A stretch of 48,444 nucleotides of DNA, taken from the NCBI GenBank assembly GCA_038252405.1, contig JBBSAJ010000017.1, positions 1-48,444 on the forward strand, written 5' to 3'. The translations under genes were made by a program, and so were the position numbers. Below, in pieces: positions 22,195-30,886 of the stretch (its first letter is position 1; the number at the start of each line of letters is the position of its first letter). This DNA comes from DATCDE01 sp038252405 (GTDB taxonomy: Bacteria > Actinomycetota > Actinomycetes > Prado026). Under the pieces are notes generated by a model, which did no database searches, was not told where the DNA came from, and was given only the letters and a program-made list of their open reading frames with translations.

Positions 22195-22668
22195 TCAGCC
22201 GTTCGCCGGCGTGGCGTCCTCGGGCGGCTCGGGCGGCAGCTTGCACTCGCGCTCGAGCAGCAGCCCGGCCCCCACGAGCGCGGCACCGGCCAGCACGCAC
22301 GCCGCGGCCGCGATCGCGGCCCGGCGGCGGTAGTCGGTCTCCAGGTCGGTGAGGACGAGCGCCAGGTAGCCGCCGTACGCCCCCACGAGAACCGCGCCGG
22401 TCCGCGACGTGGCCAGCGCGAGCGCGGCATACCGGGCCGCGACCAGCGGGTGCAGCGGCTTGTGCCCCGGCCGCCGCTGCAGCCGCGGCCGCAGCCGCAG
22501 CGCGGTGAAGAGCACCGCGACCGCGAAGACCCCGATGACGACGGGGGCCGACCAGGGCAGGTTGGGCAGCTCGGACCGGGCCGACTCCCACACCCGGAAC
22601 ACCGCCCAGCCGAGCGCGGCGGAGACCGCCACGATGCCCAGCAGCAGCCGCCAGGTCGTGGGCTTCAT
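22195..22668 (-). CDS. DUF3180 membrane protein
   Basis: A 157-residue protein with four likely transmembrane helices (about residues 5-23, 41-60, 86-107 and 117-137) and a proline-rich hydrophilic tail. The segment HPLVAARYAALALATSRTGAVLVGAYGGYLA is typical of DUF3180, regularly found immediately after folK in actinobacteria. The ATG at 22666-22668 overlaps the folK stop as ATGA. Function unknown; the coupling only says that it is co-expressed with the folate genes. Confidence 0.87.
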   Translation of the reverse strand: MKPTTWRLLLGIVAVSAALGWAVFRVWESARSELPNLPWSAPVVIGVFAVAVLFTALRLRPRLQRRPGHKPLHPLVAARYAALALATSRTGAVLVGAYGGYLALVLTDLETDYRRRAAIAAAACVLAGAALVGAGLLLERECKLPPEPPEDATPANG

Positions 22669-23171
22669 CGGCCCAGCCCCAGGGTCACGCCGGGCTCCGG
22701 GCGCAGTCCGGTGCGGTCGGCCGCCGCCGCCAAGTCGGCGATGCGGCCGTGCCCCGGCAGCACGAAGCCGGGGTCGACGTCCGCCCACGGGACGAGCACG
22801 AACCCCCGCTCGTGGGCCCGCGGGTGCGGCAGCTGCAGGTCGGCGTCCGACCAGGTGGTCGCCCCCACTGCGAGCAGGTCGACGTCGAGGGTGCGCGCCC
22901 CCCAGCGCACGCTGCGCTCGCGACCGGCGGCCTGCTCGACGTCGTGACAGCGCCGCAGCAGGTCCAGCGGTGCGAGGTCAGTGTCCACGACGAGGACCGC
23001 ATTGAGGTACTCGGGCTGGCCGGCCGGGCCGCCCACCGGCTCGGTCGCGTACACCGGAGAGACGGCCACGGCGGCGATCCCGGGGACGGCGAGCAGCGCG
23101 TCGACCGCGCCCTGCAGGAGACCGGCGCGGTCGCCGAGGTTCGACCCGAGGGCCAGCGCGGCCCGGCTCAC
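22665..23171 (-). CDS. folK: 6-hydroxymethyl-7,8-dihydropterin pyrophosphokinase
   Basis: A 168-residue HPPK that transfers pyrophosphate from ATP to hydroxymethyl-dihydropterin before condensation with p-aminobenzoate by FolP. It shows ALALGSNLGDRAGLLQGAV, SPVYATEPVGGPAGQPEYLNAVLVVDT, ERSVRWGARTLDVDLLAVG (the RWGxRxxDxD ATP/Mg site) and PHPRAHERGFVLVPWADVDP. The GTG at 23169-23171 overlaps the folB stop (GTGA). Confidence 0.96.
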   Translation of the reverse strand: MSRAALALGSNLGDRAGLLQGAVDALLAVPGIAAVAVSPVYATEPVGGPAGQPEYLNAVLVVDTDLAPLDLLRRCHDVEQAAGRERSVRWGARTLDVDLLAVGATTWSDADLQLPHPRAHERGFVLVPWADVDPGFVLPGHGRIADLAAAADRTGLRPEPGVTLGLGR

Positions 23172-23539
23172 GACCGGGACCGCACGACCGTGACGGCGAC
23201 GTCCTCGAAGCGCACCGCCATGGGGGCCTCCGGCTTGTGCACGCACACCCGGGCCGACGCCACCCGCGGGTCGGCCAGGCAGACCGCAGCGATCCGGTCG
23301 GCCAGCGTCTCGACCAGGCGCACCGTCTCGCCTTCCACGACCGCGACGACCGCGGAGCCGAGGGTCCCGTAGTCCACCGTGTCGGCGAGGTCGTCGGAGG
23401 CGGCTGCGGCGCTGGTGTCCAGGGTGAGCTCGACGTCGACGACGAACGTCTGGCCCTCGACCCGCTCGTGCTCGAACCAGCCGTGCCGGCCCCGGGCGCG
23501 CAGCCCGGTCAAGGTCACGGTGTCCCGCGGGGTGGTCAC
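23168..23539 (-). CDS. folB: Dihydroneopterin aldolase
   Basis: A 123-residue T-fold aldolase converting dihydroneopterin to hydroxymethyl-dihydropterin and glycolaldehyde. Family features are LTGLRARGRHGWFEHERVEGQTFVVDVEL (substrate-binding Glu region), DTVDYGTLGSAV, VRLVETLADRIA and the C-terminal VCVHKPEAPMAVRFEDVAVTV with the catalytic lysine. The GTG at 23537-23539 overlaps the stop of the NTF2-like gene. Confidence 0.95.
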   Translation of the reverse strand: MTTPRDTVTLTGLRARGRHGWFEHERVEGQTFVVDVELTLDTSAAAASDDLADTVDYGTLGSAVVAVVEGETVRLVETLADRIAAVCLADPRVASARVCVHKPEAPMAVRFEDVAVTVVRSRS

Positions 23540-23979
23540 GGCTCCTCCCGGTCCACGTCCGCCTCGCCGTCGGCCAGCTGGCCGAGGACCGGCGAGGCGT
23601 GGTGCAGCCAGATCCGCCAGCCGCCGTCCCGGCGCAGGAACACGTTGGTGGCGACGGTGTGCCCACCGGCCAGCGTCGAGCCGTCCTCCGAGCCGGACAG
23701 TGAGTTCTCGGTGCAGGTCACCACGGCGACGTCGCCGAGCAGGACCGTCTCGACGTCGGTGATGATGAACTGGACGTAGGCGGTGCTCGCCATGATCAGC
23801 GCCCACGAGCGCAGGATCTCTGACCGGCCCGTGAGCGGCGACCAACCGGGGTGGACGCAGTGCGCGGGACCCTCCGCCGCATCGGTCCACAGCGACCCCA
23901 TCAGGTCGAGGTCCCCGGTCTCGAAGGCCGTGTAGGGCGCGGTGTTGGCCGCCTCCACGGCCGAAGCCGCCGCGCTCAT
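23536..23979 (-). CDS. NTF2/SnoaL-fold protein between folP and folB
   Basis: A 147-residue single-domain protein of the nuclear transport factor 2-like (SnoaL_3) group: NTAPYTAFETGDLDLMGSLW, HCVHPGWSPLTGRSEILRSW, and a beta-sheet ending WRIWLHHASPVL. Such proteins are small cone-shaped barrels that bind or convert small molecules. It overlaps folP upstream (ATGA at 23976-23979) and folB downstream (GTGA), so it is embedded in the folate operon; a part in pterin chemistry is possible but unproven. Confidence 0.82.
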   Translation of the reverse strand: MSAAASAVEAANTAPYTAFETGDLDLMGSLWTDAAEGPAHCVHPGWSPLTGRSEILRSWALIMASTAYVQFIITDVETVLLGDVAVVTCTENSLSGSEDGSTLAGGHTVATNVFLRRDGGWRIWLHHASPVLGQLADGEADVDREEP

Positions 23980-24848
23980 CGCAGCTCCAGCGCGGCGTCT
24001 CGCCACGCGGCGGCCACCAGGACGGCGTCGCGGCTGGCGGCCGGCTCGTGCACCCGCACGCACCACACCCCGGCCCCCGCCGCGAGCGCGGACACTGCGG
24101 CGGTGGCGGCGTCCCGCTCGGGAGGCGGCGGCGCCTCCGCCGACCCGCCCAGCAGCGAGCCGAGGAACCGCTTGCGGGAGGCTCCGACGAGCAGCGGCCG
24201 GCCGAGCACGCCCAGCTGGTCCAGGTGGGCCAGCAGCGCCCAGTTGTGCCGGGCGTCCTTCGCGAACCCGAGGCCGGGGTCCAGCACGACGTAGGCCGGG
24301 TCCACCCCCGCGGCCACCGCGTCGTCCAGCCGGCGGGCCAGCTCCACCCGCACGTCGTGGACAACGTCCCCGTAGCGGGCCAGCTCCGCCATGACGGTGG
24401 ACGGCCCCCGCCAGTGCATGACCACGTACGGCACGCGGGCCTGCGCCACGACGCAGAGCACGGCCGGGTCGGCCAGCCCCCCGCTGACGTCGTTGACGAT
24501 GACGGCGCCGGCCCCCAGCGCCTGCTCGGCCACCTCGGCGCGCATCGTGTCGATGCTCACGGGGACCCCCTCGGCGGCCAGCGCGGTGACCACCGGCAGC
24601 ACCCGGCGCAGCTCCTCCTCGACCGGGACCCGGCTGGCCCCCGGACGGGTGGACTCCCCGCCCACGTCGACGAGGTCGGCGCCGGCGTCCCGCAGGGCGA
24701 GCCCGCGGGCGGTCCCGGCGTCCGGGTCGAGGAACCGGCCGCCGTCACTGAACGAGTCCGGGGTCACGTTGAGCACGCCCATGACCAGCGCCCGGCCCAG
24801 CCCGCGCAGCGACCCCGGCAGACCGGCGGGCTCCGGGACATGGGCCAT
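23976..24848 (-). CDS. folP: Dihydropteroate synthase
   Basis: A 290-residue TIM-barrel enzyme joining hydroxymethyl-dihydropterin pyrophosphate with p-aminobenzoate, the sulfonamide target. Motifs: VMGVLNVTPDSFSDGGRF, DLVDVGGESTRPGA, SIDTMRAEVA, VNDVSGG, VVLDPGLGFAKDARHNW, VGASRKRFLG and a C-terminal VRVHEP. ATG 24848 is chosen over GTG 24857 because TAGAGT (24856-24861, minus) lies 7 nt upstream and would overlap the GTG. That hexamer may give folP-NTF2-folB-folK a promoter independent of folE. Confidence 0.96.
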   Translation of the reverse strand: MAHVPEPAGLPGSLRGLGRALVMGVLNVTPDSFSDGGRFLDPDAGTARGLALRDAGADLVDVGGESTRPGASRVPVEEELRRVLPVVTALAAEGVPVSIDTMRAEVAEQALGAGAVIVNDVSGGLADPAVLCVVAQARVPYVVMHWRGPSTVMAELARYGDVVHDVRVELARRLDDAVAAGVDPAYVVLDPGLGFAKDARHNWALLAHLDQLGVLGRPLLVGASRKRFLGSLLGGSAEAPPPPERDAATAAVSALAAGAGVWCVRVHEPAASRDAVLVAAAWRDAALELR

Positions 24849-24858
24849 GGCGGTCACT

Positions 24859-26610
24859 CTAGGCGGGCCGGGTGGCCGCGGCGGCCCTGCGGTCGCGGGC
24901 CCGCCAGAACGTCAGCCGGGGCCGCGCGATGAACGCCTCTGCCTCCAGGTAGGCCACGGTCAGCCGGGGCAGGCCCAGGACCGCGGAGTACAGGATGAAC
25001 CGCGGCTCCCACACCGGCCGGAACTTGGCGTTGAACCGGTACAGCGACTCGATCTGGGCGAACCGGGAGGCGAACAGCAGGAGCCGGCGCCAGGCCCTGG
25101 TCAGCGGTCCGGCCCCGATCCGCTCGCCGCGCTCGAACGCACTGCGGAACACCGCGAAGTTCAGCGACATCCGGCGCACCCCGAGCTGGGCCGCCTGCTC
25201 GAGGGCCGCCACGATGAGCAGCTCGTTCAGACCCGGGTCGGCGGTCTGGTCCCGGCGCATCAGGTCGAGGGACAGCCCGTCCCGGCCCCACGGCACGAAC
25301 GACAGCAGCCCGCGCACCTCGTCGTCGAGCCGGGCCGTGACCAGCACGCACGCCTCGTCCCCGGGGTCCCCGATCCGCCCCAGCGCCATCGAGAAGCCGC
25401 GCTCGGTGTCGCCCATCCGCCAGGTGTCCGCCTTGGCCCTGATCTCCTCGAGCTCCTCGGCCGGGACCTCGTGCAGCCGCCGGGCCTCGCACACGTAGCC
25501 GGCCCGCCGGACCCGGTTGACCATCTGGCGGACGTTGCGCATGGCCCGGCCCTCGAGGGTGAACCCGCCGACGTCCACGATGGCCTCGTCCCCGATCTCC
25601 AGCGCCTCCAGGTCCGCCTCCCGGCACCACACCTCGGCACCGGTCTCGCTGCACGCGACCACACCGGGGACCCAGGCGTGGATCCGGGCCTCCTCGAGGA
25701 AGGCGGCGATCGCACCCGGCCAGGCCTCCGGGTCACCGAGCGGGTCGCCACTGGCCAGCATCACCCCGGACGTCACCTGGTAGGCGATACAGGACTTGCG
25801 GGACGGCGACCACACCACGCTCTTGTCGCGGCGCAACGCGAAGTAGCCCAGCGAGTCACGGCAGCCCTCCCGGTCGAGCAGGCGGCGCATGTCCTCCTCG
25901 TCGGTGGCCGACAGGAACGGCAGCGGTCGGGGCGAGCGAAGCAGCAGGAACAAGGTGACCCCGGCGGTGAGCAGGCCGAGACCGAGCAGTCCGTAGTACA
26001 GCGAGTCCGACGACGCGCTGTCGGTGGCGTCCAGCGGGGTGGGGATGCCGAAGAGGCCGAGCACCACCCAGCCGAACGTCTTCGCCAGGCCCTCGGAGCG
26101 CGCCGCGTGCGCCCGCAGGCCGTACACCAGCAGGCTCCCGACCAGCAGGCTGACCAGGCCGAGCGCCACGAAGGCCCCCAGCGAGCTCCACCGCGTGCGC
26201 GGGTCACCCACCGCGTAGAACTCCCGCTGCAGCAGAGCCAGGGCGGTGGCCATGGCGAGCGAGACCGTGAACAGGATCCAGTTCGGCCCCTCCACGACGT
26301 GCAGCAGGGCGCTGCCGACGAGCAACGCGAGGGTCAGCTGCCAGGCGCGACGCTTGCGCCGGGCGAGCGCCCCCGCGAGCAGCAGGAAGCCGACTCCGGC
26401 CACGACGACACCGGCCCGCGAGGCGTTGGTGAAGGCACCCGGCAGGAAGTCGGCCAGCCCCTCCAGCCGGTGCCACACCGAGGGCATGACCCCGGCCGCG
26501 ATGTCCAACAGTCCGATGACGATGCTGACCCCCGCGGCCAGCCGGGGCACCCAGGCCCGGTCCGGCTGCTGGGTCACGCCGCTCGGCACCGCCGCCCGTG
26601 CGTCTGCCAT
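24859..26610 (-). CDS. MprF-like phosphatidylglycerol aminoacyltransferase (DUF2156), without synthetase domain
   Basis: A 583-residue membrane enzyme. About six transmembrane helices fill residues 20-230 (GVSIVIGLLDIAAGVM, VVVAGVGFLLLAGAL, LLTAGVTLFLLL and others), followed by a cytoplasmic double-GNAT DUF2156 domain with GYFALRRDKSVVWSPSRKSCIAYQV, GVMLASGDPLGD, ALEIGDEAIVDVGGFTLEGRAMRNVRQMVNRVRRAG and LNELLIVAALEQAAQLGVRRMSLNFAVF. Such enzymes move an amino acid (often Lys) from aminoacyl-tRNA to phosphatidylglycerol, lowering surface charge. The mycobacterial LysX version carries a fused lysyl-tRNA synthetase; here lysS is separate. It starts 5 bases after the folE stop and precedes folP, so it interrupts the folate gene set. 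Confidence 0.85.
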   Translation of the reverse strand: MADARAAVPSGVTQQPDRAWVPRLAAGVSIVIGLLDIAAGVMPSVWHRLEGLADFLPGAFTNASRAGVVVAGVGFLLLAGALARRKRRAWQLTLALLVGSALLHVVEGPNWILFTVSLAMATALALLQREFYAVGDPRTRWSSLGAFVALGLVSLLVGSLLVYGLRAHAARSEGLAKTFGWVVLGLFGIPTPLDATDSASSDSLYYGLLGLGLLTAGVTLFLLLRSPRPLPFLSATDEEDMRRLLDREGCRDSLGYFALRRDKSVVWSPSRKSCIAYQVTSGVMLASGDPLGDPEAWPGAIAAFLEEARIHAWVPGVVACSETGAEVWCREADLEALEIGDEAIVDVGGFTLEGRAMRNVRQMVNRVRRAGYVCEARRLHEVPAEELEEIRAKADTWRMGDTERGFSMALGRIGDPGDEACVLVTARLDDEVRGLLSFVPWGRDGLSLDLMRRDQTADPGLNELLIVAALEQAAQLGVRRMSLNFAVFRSAFERGERIGAGPLTRAWRRLLLFASRFAQIESLYRFNAKFRPVWEPRFILYSAVLGLPRLTVAYLEAEAFIARPRLTFWRARDRRAAAATRPA

Positions 26611-26615
26611 CACGG

Positions 26616-27227
26616 TCAGCGCCCGAGGATCAGGCTCATCGCCTCGGCCCGAGTGGCCGGGTCCCGCAGCTGGCCACGCACGGCGGAGGTGACCGTCTTC
26701 GCCCCGGGCTTGCGAACCCCCCGCATGGACATGCACAGATGCTCGCACTCGATCACGACGATCGCGCCGCGCGGCTCGAGCAGCCGCACCAAGGAGTCCG
26801 CCACCTGGGCGGTCAGCCGCTCCTGCACCTGCGGTCGTCTGGCGAAGACGTCGACCAGCCGGGCCAGCTTGGACAGCCCGGTGATCCGGCCGTCCTCGCT
26901 GGGGATGTACCCGACGTGGGCCACTCCGAAGAACGGCACCAGGTGGTGCTCGCACTGGCTGTAGACCTCGATGTCCCGCACCAGGATCATCTCGTCGTGG
27001 CCCAGGTCAAAGGTCGTGGTCAGCACGTCCTCGGGGGTCTGCCACAGCCCGGCGAACAGCTCGCCGTACATCCGGGCCACCCGCGCGGGTGTCTCGCGCA
27101 GCCCATCGCGGTCCGGGTCCTCGCCGACGGCGAGCAGCAGCTCGCGGACCGCCGCCTCGGCGCGACCCTGGTCATAGGCCCGGCTGACGGCGGCTCCCGT
27201 CGACCCGGGGACGACGGGACCGGTCAC
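26616..27227 (-). CDS. folE: GTP cyclohydrolase I
   Basis: A 203-residue zinc enzyme opening the folate pathway by turning GTP into dihydroneopterin triphosphate. The zinc ligands are visible as Cys92 and His95 in YSQCEHHLVPF and Cys165 in CEHLCMSMRGV; GLSKLARLVDVFARRPQVQERLT forms the active-site helix. Start GTG 27225-27227 is 2 bases after the ftsH stop, and the MprF-like gene follows 5 bases beyond its own stop, so ftsH-folE-mprF-folP is probably one transcript. Confidence 0.96.
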   Translation of the reverse strand: MTGPVVPGSTGAAVSRAYDQGRAEAAVRELLLAVGEDPDRDGLRETPARVARMYGELFAGLWQTPEDVLTTTFDLGHDEMILVRDIEVYSQCEHHLVPFFGVAHVGYIPSEDGRITGLSKLARLVDVFARRPQVQERLTAQVADSLVRLLEPRGAIVVIECEHLCMSMRGVRKPGAKTVTSAVRGQLRDPATRAEAMSLILGR

Positions 27228-27229
27228 CG

Positions 27230-29197
27230 TCAGTCGACCCGGCCCTCGTCGACCGGTACCGGCACCTCGCTGCCGGTCGAGCCGTTCGGGGACGACCCGT
27301 TGGCCCCGTTGTGCTCCTTGGGCGAGCTGACCGGGGGCCGGTCGGACACCGGACGACGGTCGGAGGACAGCCAGACCGGGCGCTGCGGGAGCTTCTGCAC
27401 CGGCGTGAAGATCGCCGCGACCTCGCCCTTGTCGAGGGTCTCCCGCTCGAGCAGCTGCAGCACCAGGGCATCGAGGACGTCGCGGTTCTCGACCAGGATC
27501 TCCCAGGCCTCGTCGTGCGCGTTCTCGATGAGCCGGCGGACCTCCTCGTCGACGATCTCGGCGATGCCCTCGGAGTAGTCCCGGATGTGTCCCATGTCCC
27601 GACCCAGGAACACCTCCTGGTTCTCCTGGCCGAGCCGGATCGCCCCCACCCGTTCGCTCATGCCGTACTGCATGACCATGGCGCGGGCGACCTGGGTGGC
27701 CTTTTCGATGTCGTTGGCCGCACCGGTCGTGGGGTCGTGGAAGACGAGCTCCTCGGCCACCCGGCCGCCCAGCATGTAGGCCAGCTGGTCAAGCATCTCG
27801 TTACGCGTGGTCGAGTACTTGTCCTCGTCCGGGAGAACCATCGTGTAGCCCAGCGCCCGGCCGCGCGGCAGGATCGTGACCTTGTGCACGGGGTCGGTGT
27901 TGCGCAGCGCCGCCGCCACCAGGGCGTGCCCGCCCTCGTGGTAGGCGGTGATCTTCTTCTCCTTGTCGTTCATCAGCCGGGACCGCTTCTGCGGCCCGGC
28001 CACGACCCGGTCGATCGCCTCGTCGAGGGTGCCGTTGTCGATCATCTTGCCGTTGCCGCGGGCCGTGAGCAGCGCCGCCTCGTTGAGCACGTTGGCCAGG
28101 TCGGCGCCGGTGAAGCCCGGGGTGCGCCGGGCCACGGTCAGCAGGTCGACGCCCTCGGCCAGCGGCTTGCCCTTGGCGTGCACCTTGAGGATCGCGTGGC
28201 GGCCCAGGAGGTCCGGCCGCTCGACGGCGATCTGCCGGTCGAACCGGCCGGGGCGCAGCAACGCGGGGTCCAAGATGTCCGGCCGGTTGGTCGCCGCGAT
28301 CAAGATCACGCCGCCCATGACGTCGAAGCCGTCCATCTCGACGAGCAGCTGGTTCAGGGTCTGCTCACGCTCGTCGTGGCCGCCGCCGAGGCCGGCACCG
28401 CGGTGCCGACCCACGGCGTCGATCTCGTCGACGAAGTCGATCGCGGGGGCGTTGGCCTTGGCCTGCTCGAACAGGTCGCGGACTCGGCTCGCGCCGACCC
28501 CCACGAACATCTCGACGAAGTCCGAGCCGGAGATCGAGTAGAACGGCACGCCGGCCTCGCCGGCCACCGCACGGGCCAGCAGCGTCTTGCCGGTGCCTGG
28601 CGGGCCGTAGAGCAGCACGCCCTTGGGGATCTTCGCGCCCACCGCCTGGAACTTGGCCGGCTCCTGCAGGAACTCCTTGATCTCCTCGAGCTCCTCGACC
28701 GCCTCGTCGGCCCCTGCGACGTCAGCGAACGTCGTCTGCGGCATGTCCTTGGTGGCCAGCTTGGCCTTGGACTTGCCGAAGCTCATGACCTTCGAGCCGC
28801 CGCCTTGCATCTGGTTCATCAGGAAGAAGAACAGCAAGACGATGATCGCGATGGGCAGCAGGCTCACCAGCAGGGTGACCAGGACGCTCTGCTGCGGGTT
28901 GATCTCGTTGAAGCCCTCGGCGGGCGGCTTCTGGCGCAGCTGCGAGGCGATGTAGTCACCGGTGGACGGGATGTACTGCGAGGTGACCCGGCTGCCGTCC
29001 TTGAGCGTCAGCTCGACCCGCTGCTGCCCGTCGATGAGCTTGGCCGACTTGACGTTGCCCGCAGCGATGTCCGCGAGCACCGTGGAGGTGTCGACGGTCT
29101 TGGCGCCGGCCGACGACGAGAACAGCTGGGCGCCCACCAGCAGGACGAGCACCCCGATGGTGATCCAGAACAGCGGACCACGGAAGTAACGCCTCAC
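27230..29197 (-). CDS. ftsH: ATP-dependent zinc metalloprotease FtsH
   Basis: A 655-residue membrane AAA+ protease for quality control. TM1 is at about 9-26 and TM2 at about 106-127, with an extracytoplasmic domain between. Walker A GPPGTGKT is at 198-205, the Walker B acids at 257-258, the second region of homology ATNRPDILDPALLRPGRFD, and the zinc site HEGGH at 420-424 (the HEGGH form is usual in actinobacteria). Unusually the Walker B strand reads AIDFVDEID: Asp254 (GAC) replaces the expected Val/Ile. A disordered tail holds NGANGSSPNGSTGSEV. The GTG at 29195-29197 is directly preceded by ATGATG and TGA in another frame; an AGGAGGAGG lies further upstream behind a small GC hairpin. Confidence 0.95.
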   Translation of the reverse strand: MRRYFRGPLFWITIGVLVLLVGAQLFSSSAGAKTVDTSTVLADIAAGNVKSAKLIDGQQRVELTLKDGSRVTSQYIPSTGDYIASQLRQKPPAEGFNEINPQQSVLVTLLVSLLPIAIIVLLFFFLMNQMQGGGSKVMSFGKSKAKLATKDMPQTTFADVAGADEAVEELEEIKEFLQEPAKFQAVGAKIPKGVLLYGPPGTGKTLLARAVAGEAGVPFYSISGSDFVEMFVGVGASRVRDLFEQAKANAPAIDFVDEIDAVGRHRGAGLGGGHDEREQTLNQLLVEMDGFDVMGGVILIAATNRPDILDPALLRPGRFDRQIAVERPDLLGRHAILKVHAKGKPLAEGVDLLTVARRTPGFTGADLANVLNEAALLTARGNGKMIDNGTLDEAIDRVVAGPQKRSRLMNDKEKKITAYHEGGHALVAAALRNTDPVHKVTILPRGRALGYTMVLPDEDKYSTTRNEMLDQLAYMLGGRVAEELVFHDPTTGAANDIEKATQVARAMVMQYGMSERVGAIRLGQENQEVFLGRDMGHIRDYSEGIAEIVDEEVRRLIENAHDEAWEILVENRDVLDALVLQLLERETLDKGEVAAIFTPVQKLPQRPVWLSSDRRPVSDRPPVSSPKEHNGANGSSPNGSTGSEVPVPVDEGRVD

Positions 29198-29322
29198 ATC
29201 ATGACGGGGCGGGAGCGCCCCTCCTCCTGATCAAAGGTCGGCCGGCCCCGAACACACGTCCGGGAAGACGACGGTACACCGGGAACGTGGGAGCCGGAGC
29301 GGCTGTTCCCCCGGGCCCCCGC

Positions 29323-29880
29323 TCAGCGGCCGGAGTAGACGTGCGGGGCGAGGGTGCCCACGAACGGCAGGTTCCGGTACTGCTCGGCGTAGTCCAGTCC
29401 GTAGCCCACGACGAACTCGCTGGGGATGTCGAAGCCCACATAGCGGACGTCGACCGGTACCTGGGCGGCGTCCGGCTTGCGCAGCAGGGTGCACACCTCG
29501 ACCGACTCCGGCCCGCGCGAGCGCAGGTTGAGCAACAGCCAGGACAGGGTCAGCCCGCTGTCGATGATGTCCTCGACCACGAGGACGTGCTTTCCGGTGA
29601 TGTCCCGGTCCAGGTCCTTGAGGATCCGGACCACTCCGGAGGACTTGGTGCCGGAGCCGTAGGAGGAGACCGCCATCCAGTCCATGGTCACCGGCAGGTG
29701 CAGGGCCCTGGACAGGTCGGCCATGACCATGAGGGCGCCCTTGAGGACGCCGATGAGCAGCAGGTCCCGCTCCGCGTAGTCCGCGTCGATCGCGGCGGCC
29801 AACTCCGTGATCCGCTGCTGGATCTGCTCCTCGGTGACGAGCACGCGGGCCAGGTCGGCGCCGAGGTCGCTCTCCTCCAC
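29323..29880 (-). CDS. hpt: Hypoxanthine phosphoribosyltransferase
   Basis: A 185-residue purine-salvage enzyme forming IMP/GMP from hypoxanthine/guanine and PRPP. It shows LIGVLKGALMVMADLSRAL, MAVSSYGSGTKSSGVVRILKDLDRDITGKHVLVVEDIIDSGLTL (flexible loop and PRPP motif) and VGFDIPSEFVVGYGLDYAEQYRNLPFVG. GTG 29878-29880 has GGAG 7 nt upstream inside the tilS stop region, and only 2 bases separate it from tilS. The tilS-hpt-ftsH order is conserved in many Gram-positive bacteria. A 125-bp gap follows before ftsH. Confidence 0.96.
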   Translation of the reverse strand: MEESDLGADLARVLVTEEQIQQRITELAAAIDADYAERDLLLIGVLKGALMVMADLSRALHLPVTMDWMAVSSYGSGTKSSGVVRILKDLDRDITGKHVLVVEDIIDSGLTLSWLLLNLRSRGPESVEVCTLLRKPDAAQVPVDVRYVGFDIPSEFVVGYGLDYAEQYRNLPFVGTLAPHVYSGR

Positions 29881-29882
29881 AG

Positions 29883-30884
29883 CTACTCCTTCGGGTCGGG
29901 CGGCAGCTCGTGGGCCTGGTGCAGGAGCAGCCTGCCACAGGCCCGCTCGCCGCTGACACCACCCGGCAGGGCGACCGCCTGCTGGCCGTGCCAGCGCGTC
30001 ACCAGCGCGTCCAGCGCCTCGATGTGCACCTGGCCGACCGCACCGGTTGGGGCGCCGGCGGCGACCGCGGTGGCCCGCAGCACCCGGCCGCGGACGGCGG
30101 CCGGCAACCCGGCCAGCACGTCGACGTCCAGGCTGCCGTCCTGGCCGGCGGCCGCCCCGGCCGCCGCGGCGGCCCACTCGTCGAGGGCGTCGGCGTCCTC
30201 GCGGCACAGGGCGGCGGTACGGGCCAGCGCCTCGCGCACCCCGGGACCCAGCGCCGCGACCAGGGCGGGCATGGCCTGCTGCCGCACCCGGACCCGCGCG
30301 AAGCGGGGCTCGTCGTTGTGCGGGTCGTCCCACGGGGTCAGCCCCTGGGCCGTGCACGCGGCCCGGGTGGTCTCGCGCGCGACGGCGAGCAGCGGACGGC
30401 GGTAACGGCCGGACAGGGGCGCCATGCCGGACAGCGAGCGGCTGCCGGACCCGCGGGCCAGCCGCAGCAGGACGGTCTCGGCCTGGTCGTCCAGGGTGTG
30501 CCCGAGCAGCACCGTGGCCGCGTCCAGCTCGGTGGCAGCATCGTCCAGGGCCGCGTACCGGGCGCTCCTCGCGGCCGCCTCGGGACCGCCGTCGGTGCCC
30601 ACGCGCACGGTGAGCACCCGCACCGGGGCCAGCCCCAGCGACTCCAGCCGGCCGGCCACCGAGCGGGAGTGCTCGGCCGACCCGGGCTGCAGCCCGTGGT
30701 CGACGACGAGCGCGCCGCCGCGCAGCCCGGCCCTGGGCGCCTCGAAGGCCAGCGCGGCGGCCAGCGCGAGCGAGTCCGCGCCGCCGCTGCACGCGGCCAG
30801 CACGAGCGCGCCACCGCGCCGCCCGGTGAGCGCGGCCCGCACGGCCGAGCGGACCTCAGCCACCGCCGGGTGCGGACCGACCAC
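29883..30884 (-). CDS. tilS: tRNA(Ile)-lysidine synthetase
   Basis: A 333-residue N-type ATP pyrophosphatase that converts C34 of tRNA-Ile(CAU) to lysidine. The P-loop SGGADS is at 33-38, followed by VVDHGLQPGSAEHS, LLGHTLDDQAETVLLRLARGSG and SGMAPLSGRYRRPLLAVARE. The C-terminal substrate-recognition part is short, as in other actinobacteria. The GTG at 30882-30884 is 2 bases after the metalloprotease stop. The gene is essential in most bacteria, consistent with its conserved operon with hpt and ftsH. Confidence 0.94.
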   Translation of the reverse strand: MVGPHPAVAEVRSAVRAALTGRRGGALVLAACSGGADSLALAAALAFEAPRAGLRGGALVVDHGLQPGSAEHSRSVAGRLESLGLAPVRVLTVRVGTDGGPEAAARSARYAALDDAATELDAATVLLGHTLDDQAETVLLRLARGSGSRSLSGMAPLSGRYRRPLLAVARETTRAACTAQGLTPWDDPHNDEPRFARVRVRQQAMPALVAALGPGVREALARTAALCREDADALDEWAAAAAGAAAGQDGSLDVDVLAGLPAAVRGRVLRATAVAAGAPTGAVGQVHIEALDALVTRWHGQQAVALPGGVSGERACGRLLLHQAHELPPDPKE

Positions 30885-30886
30885 GG

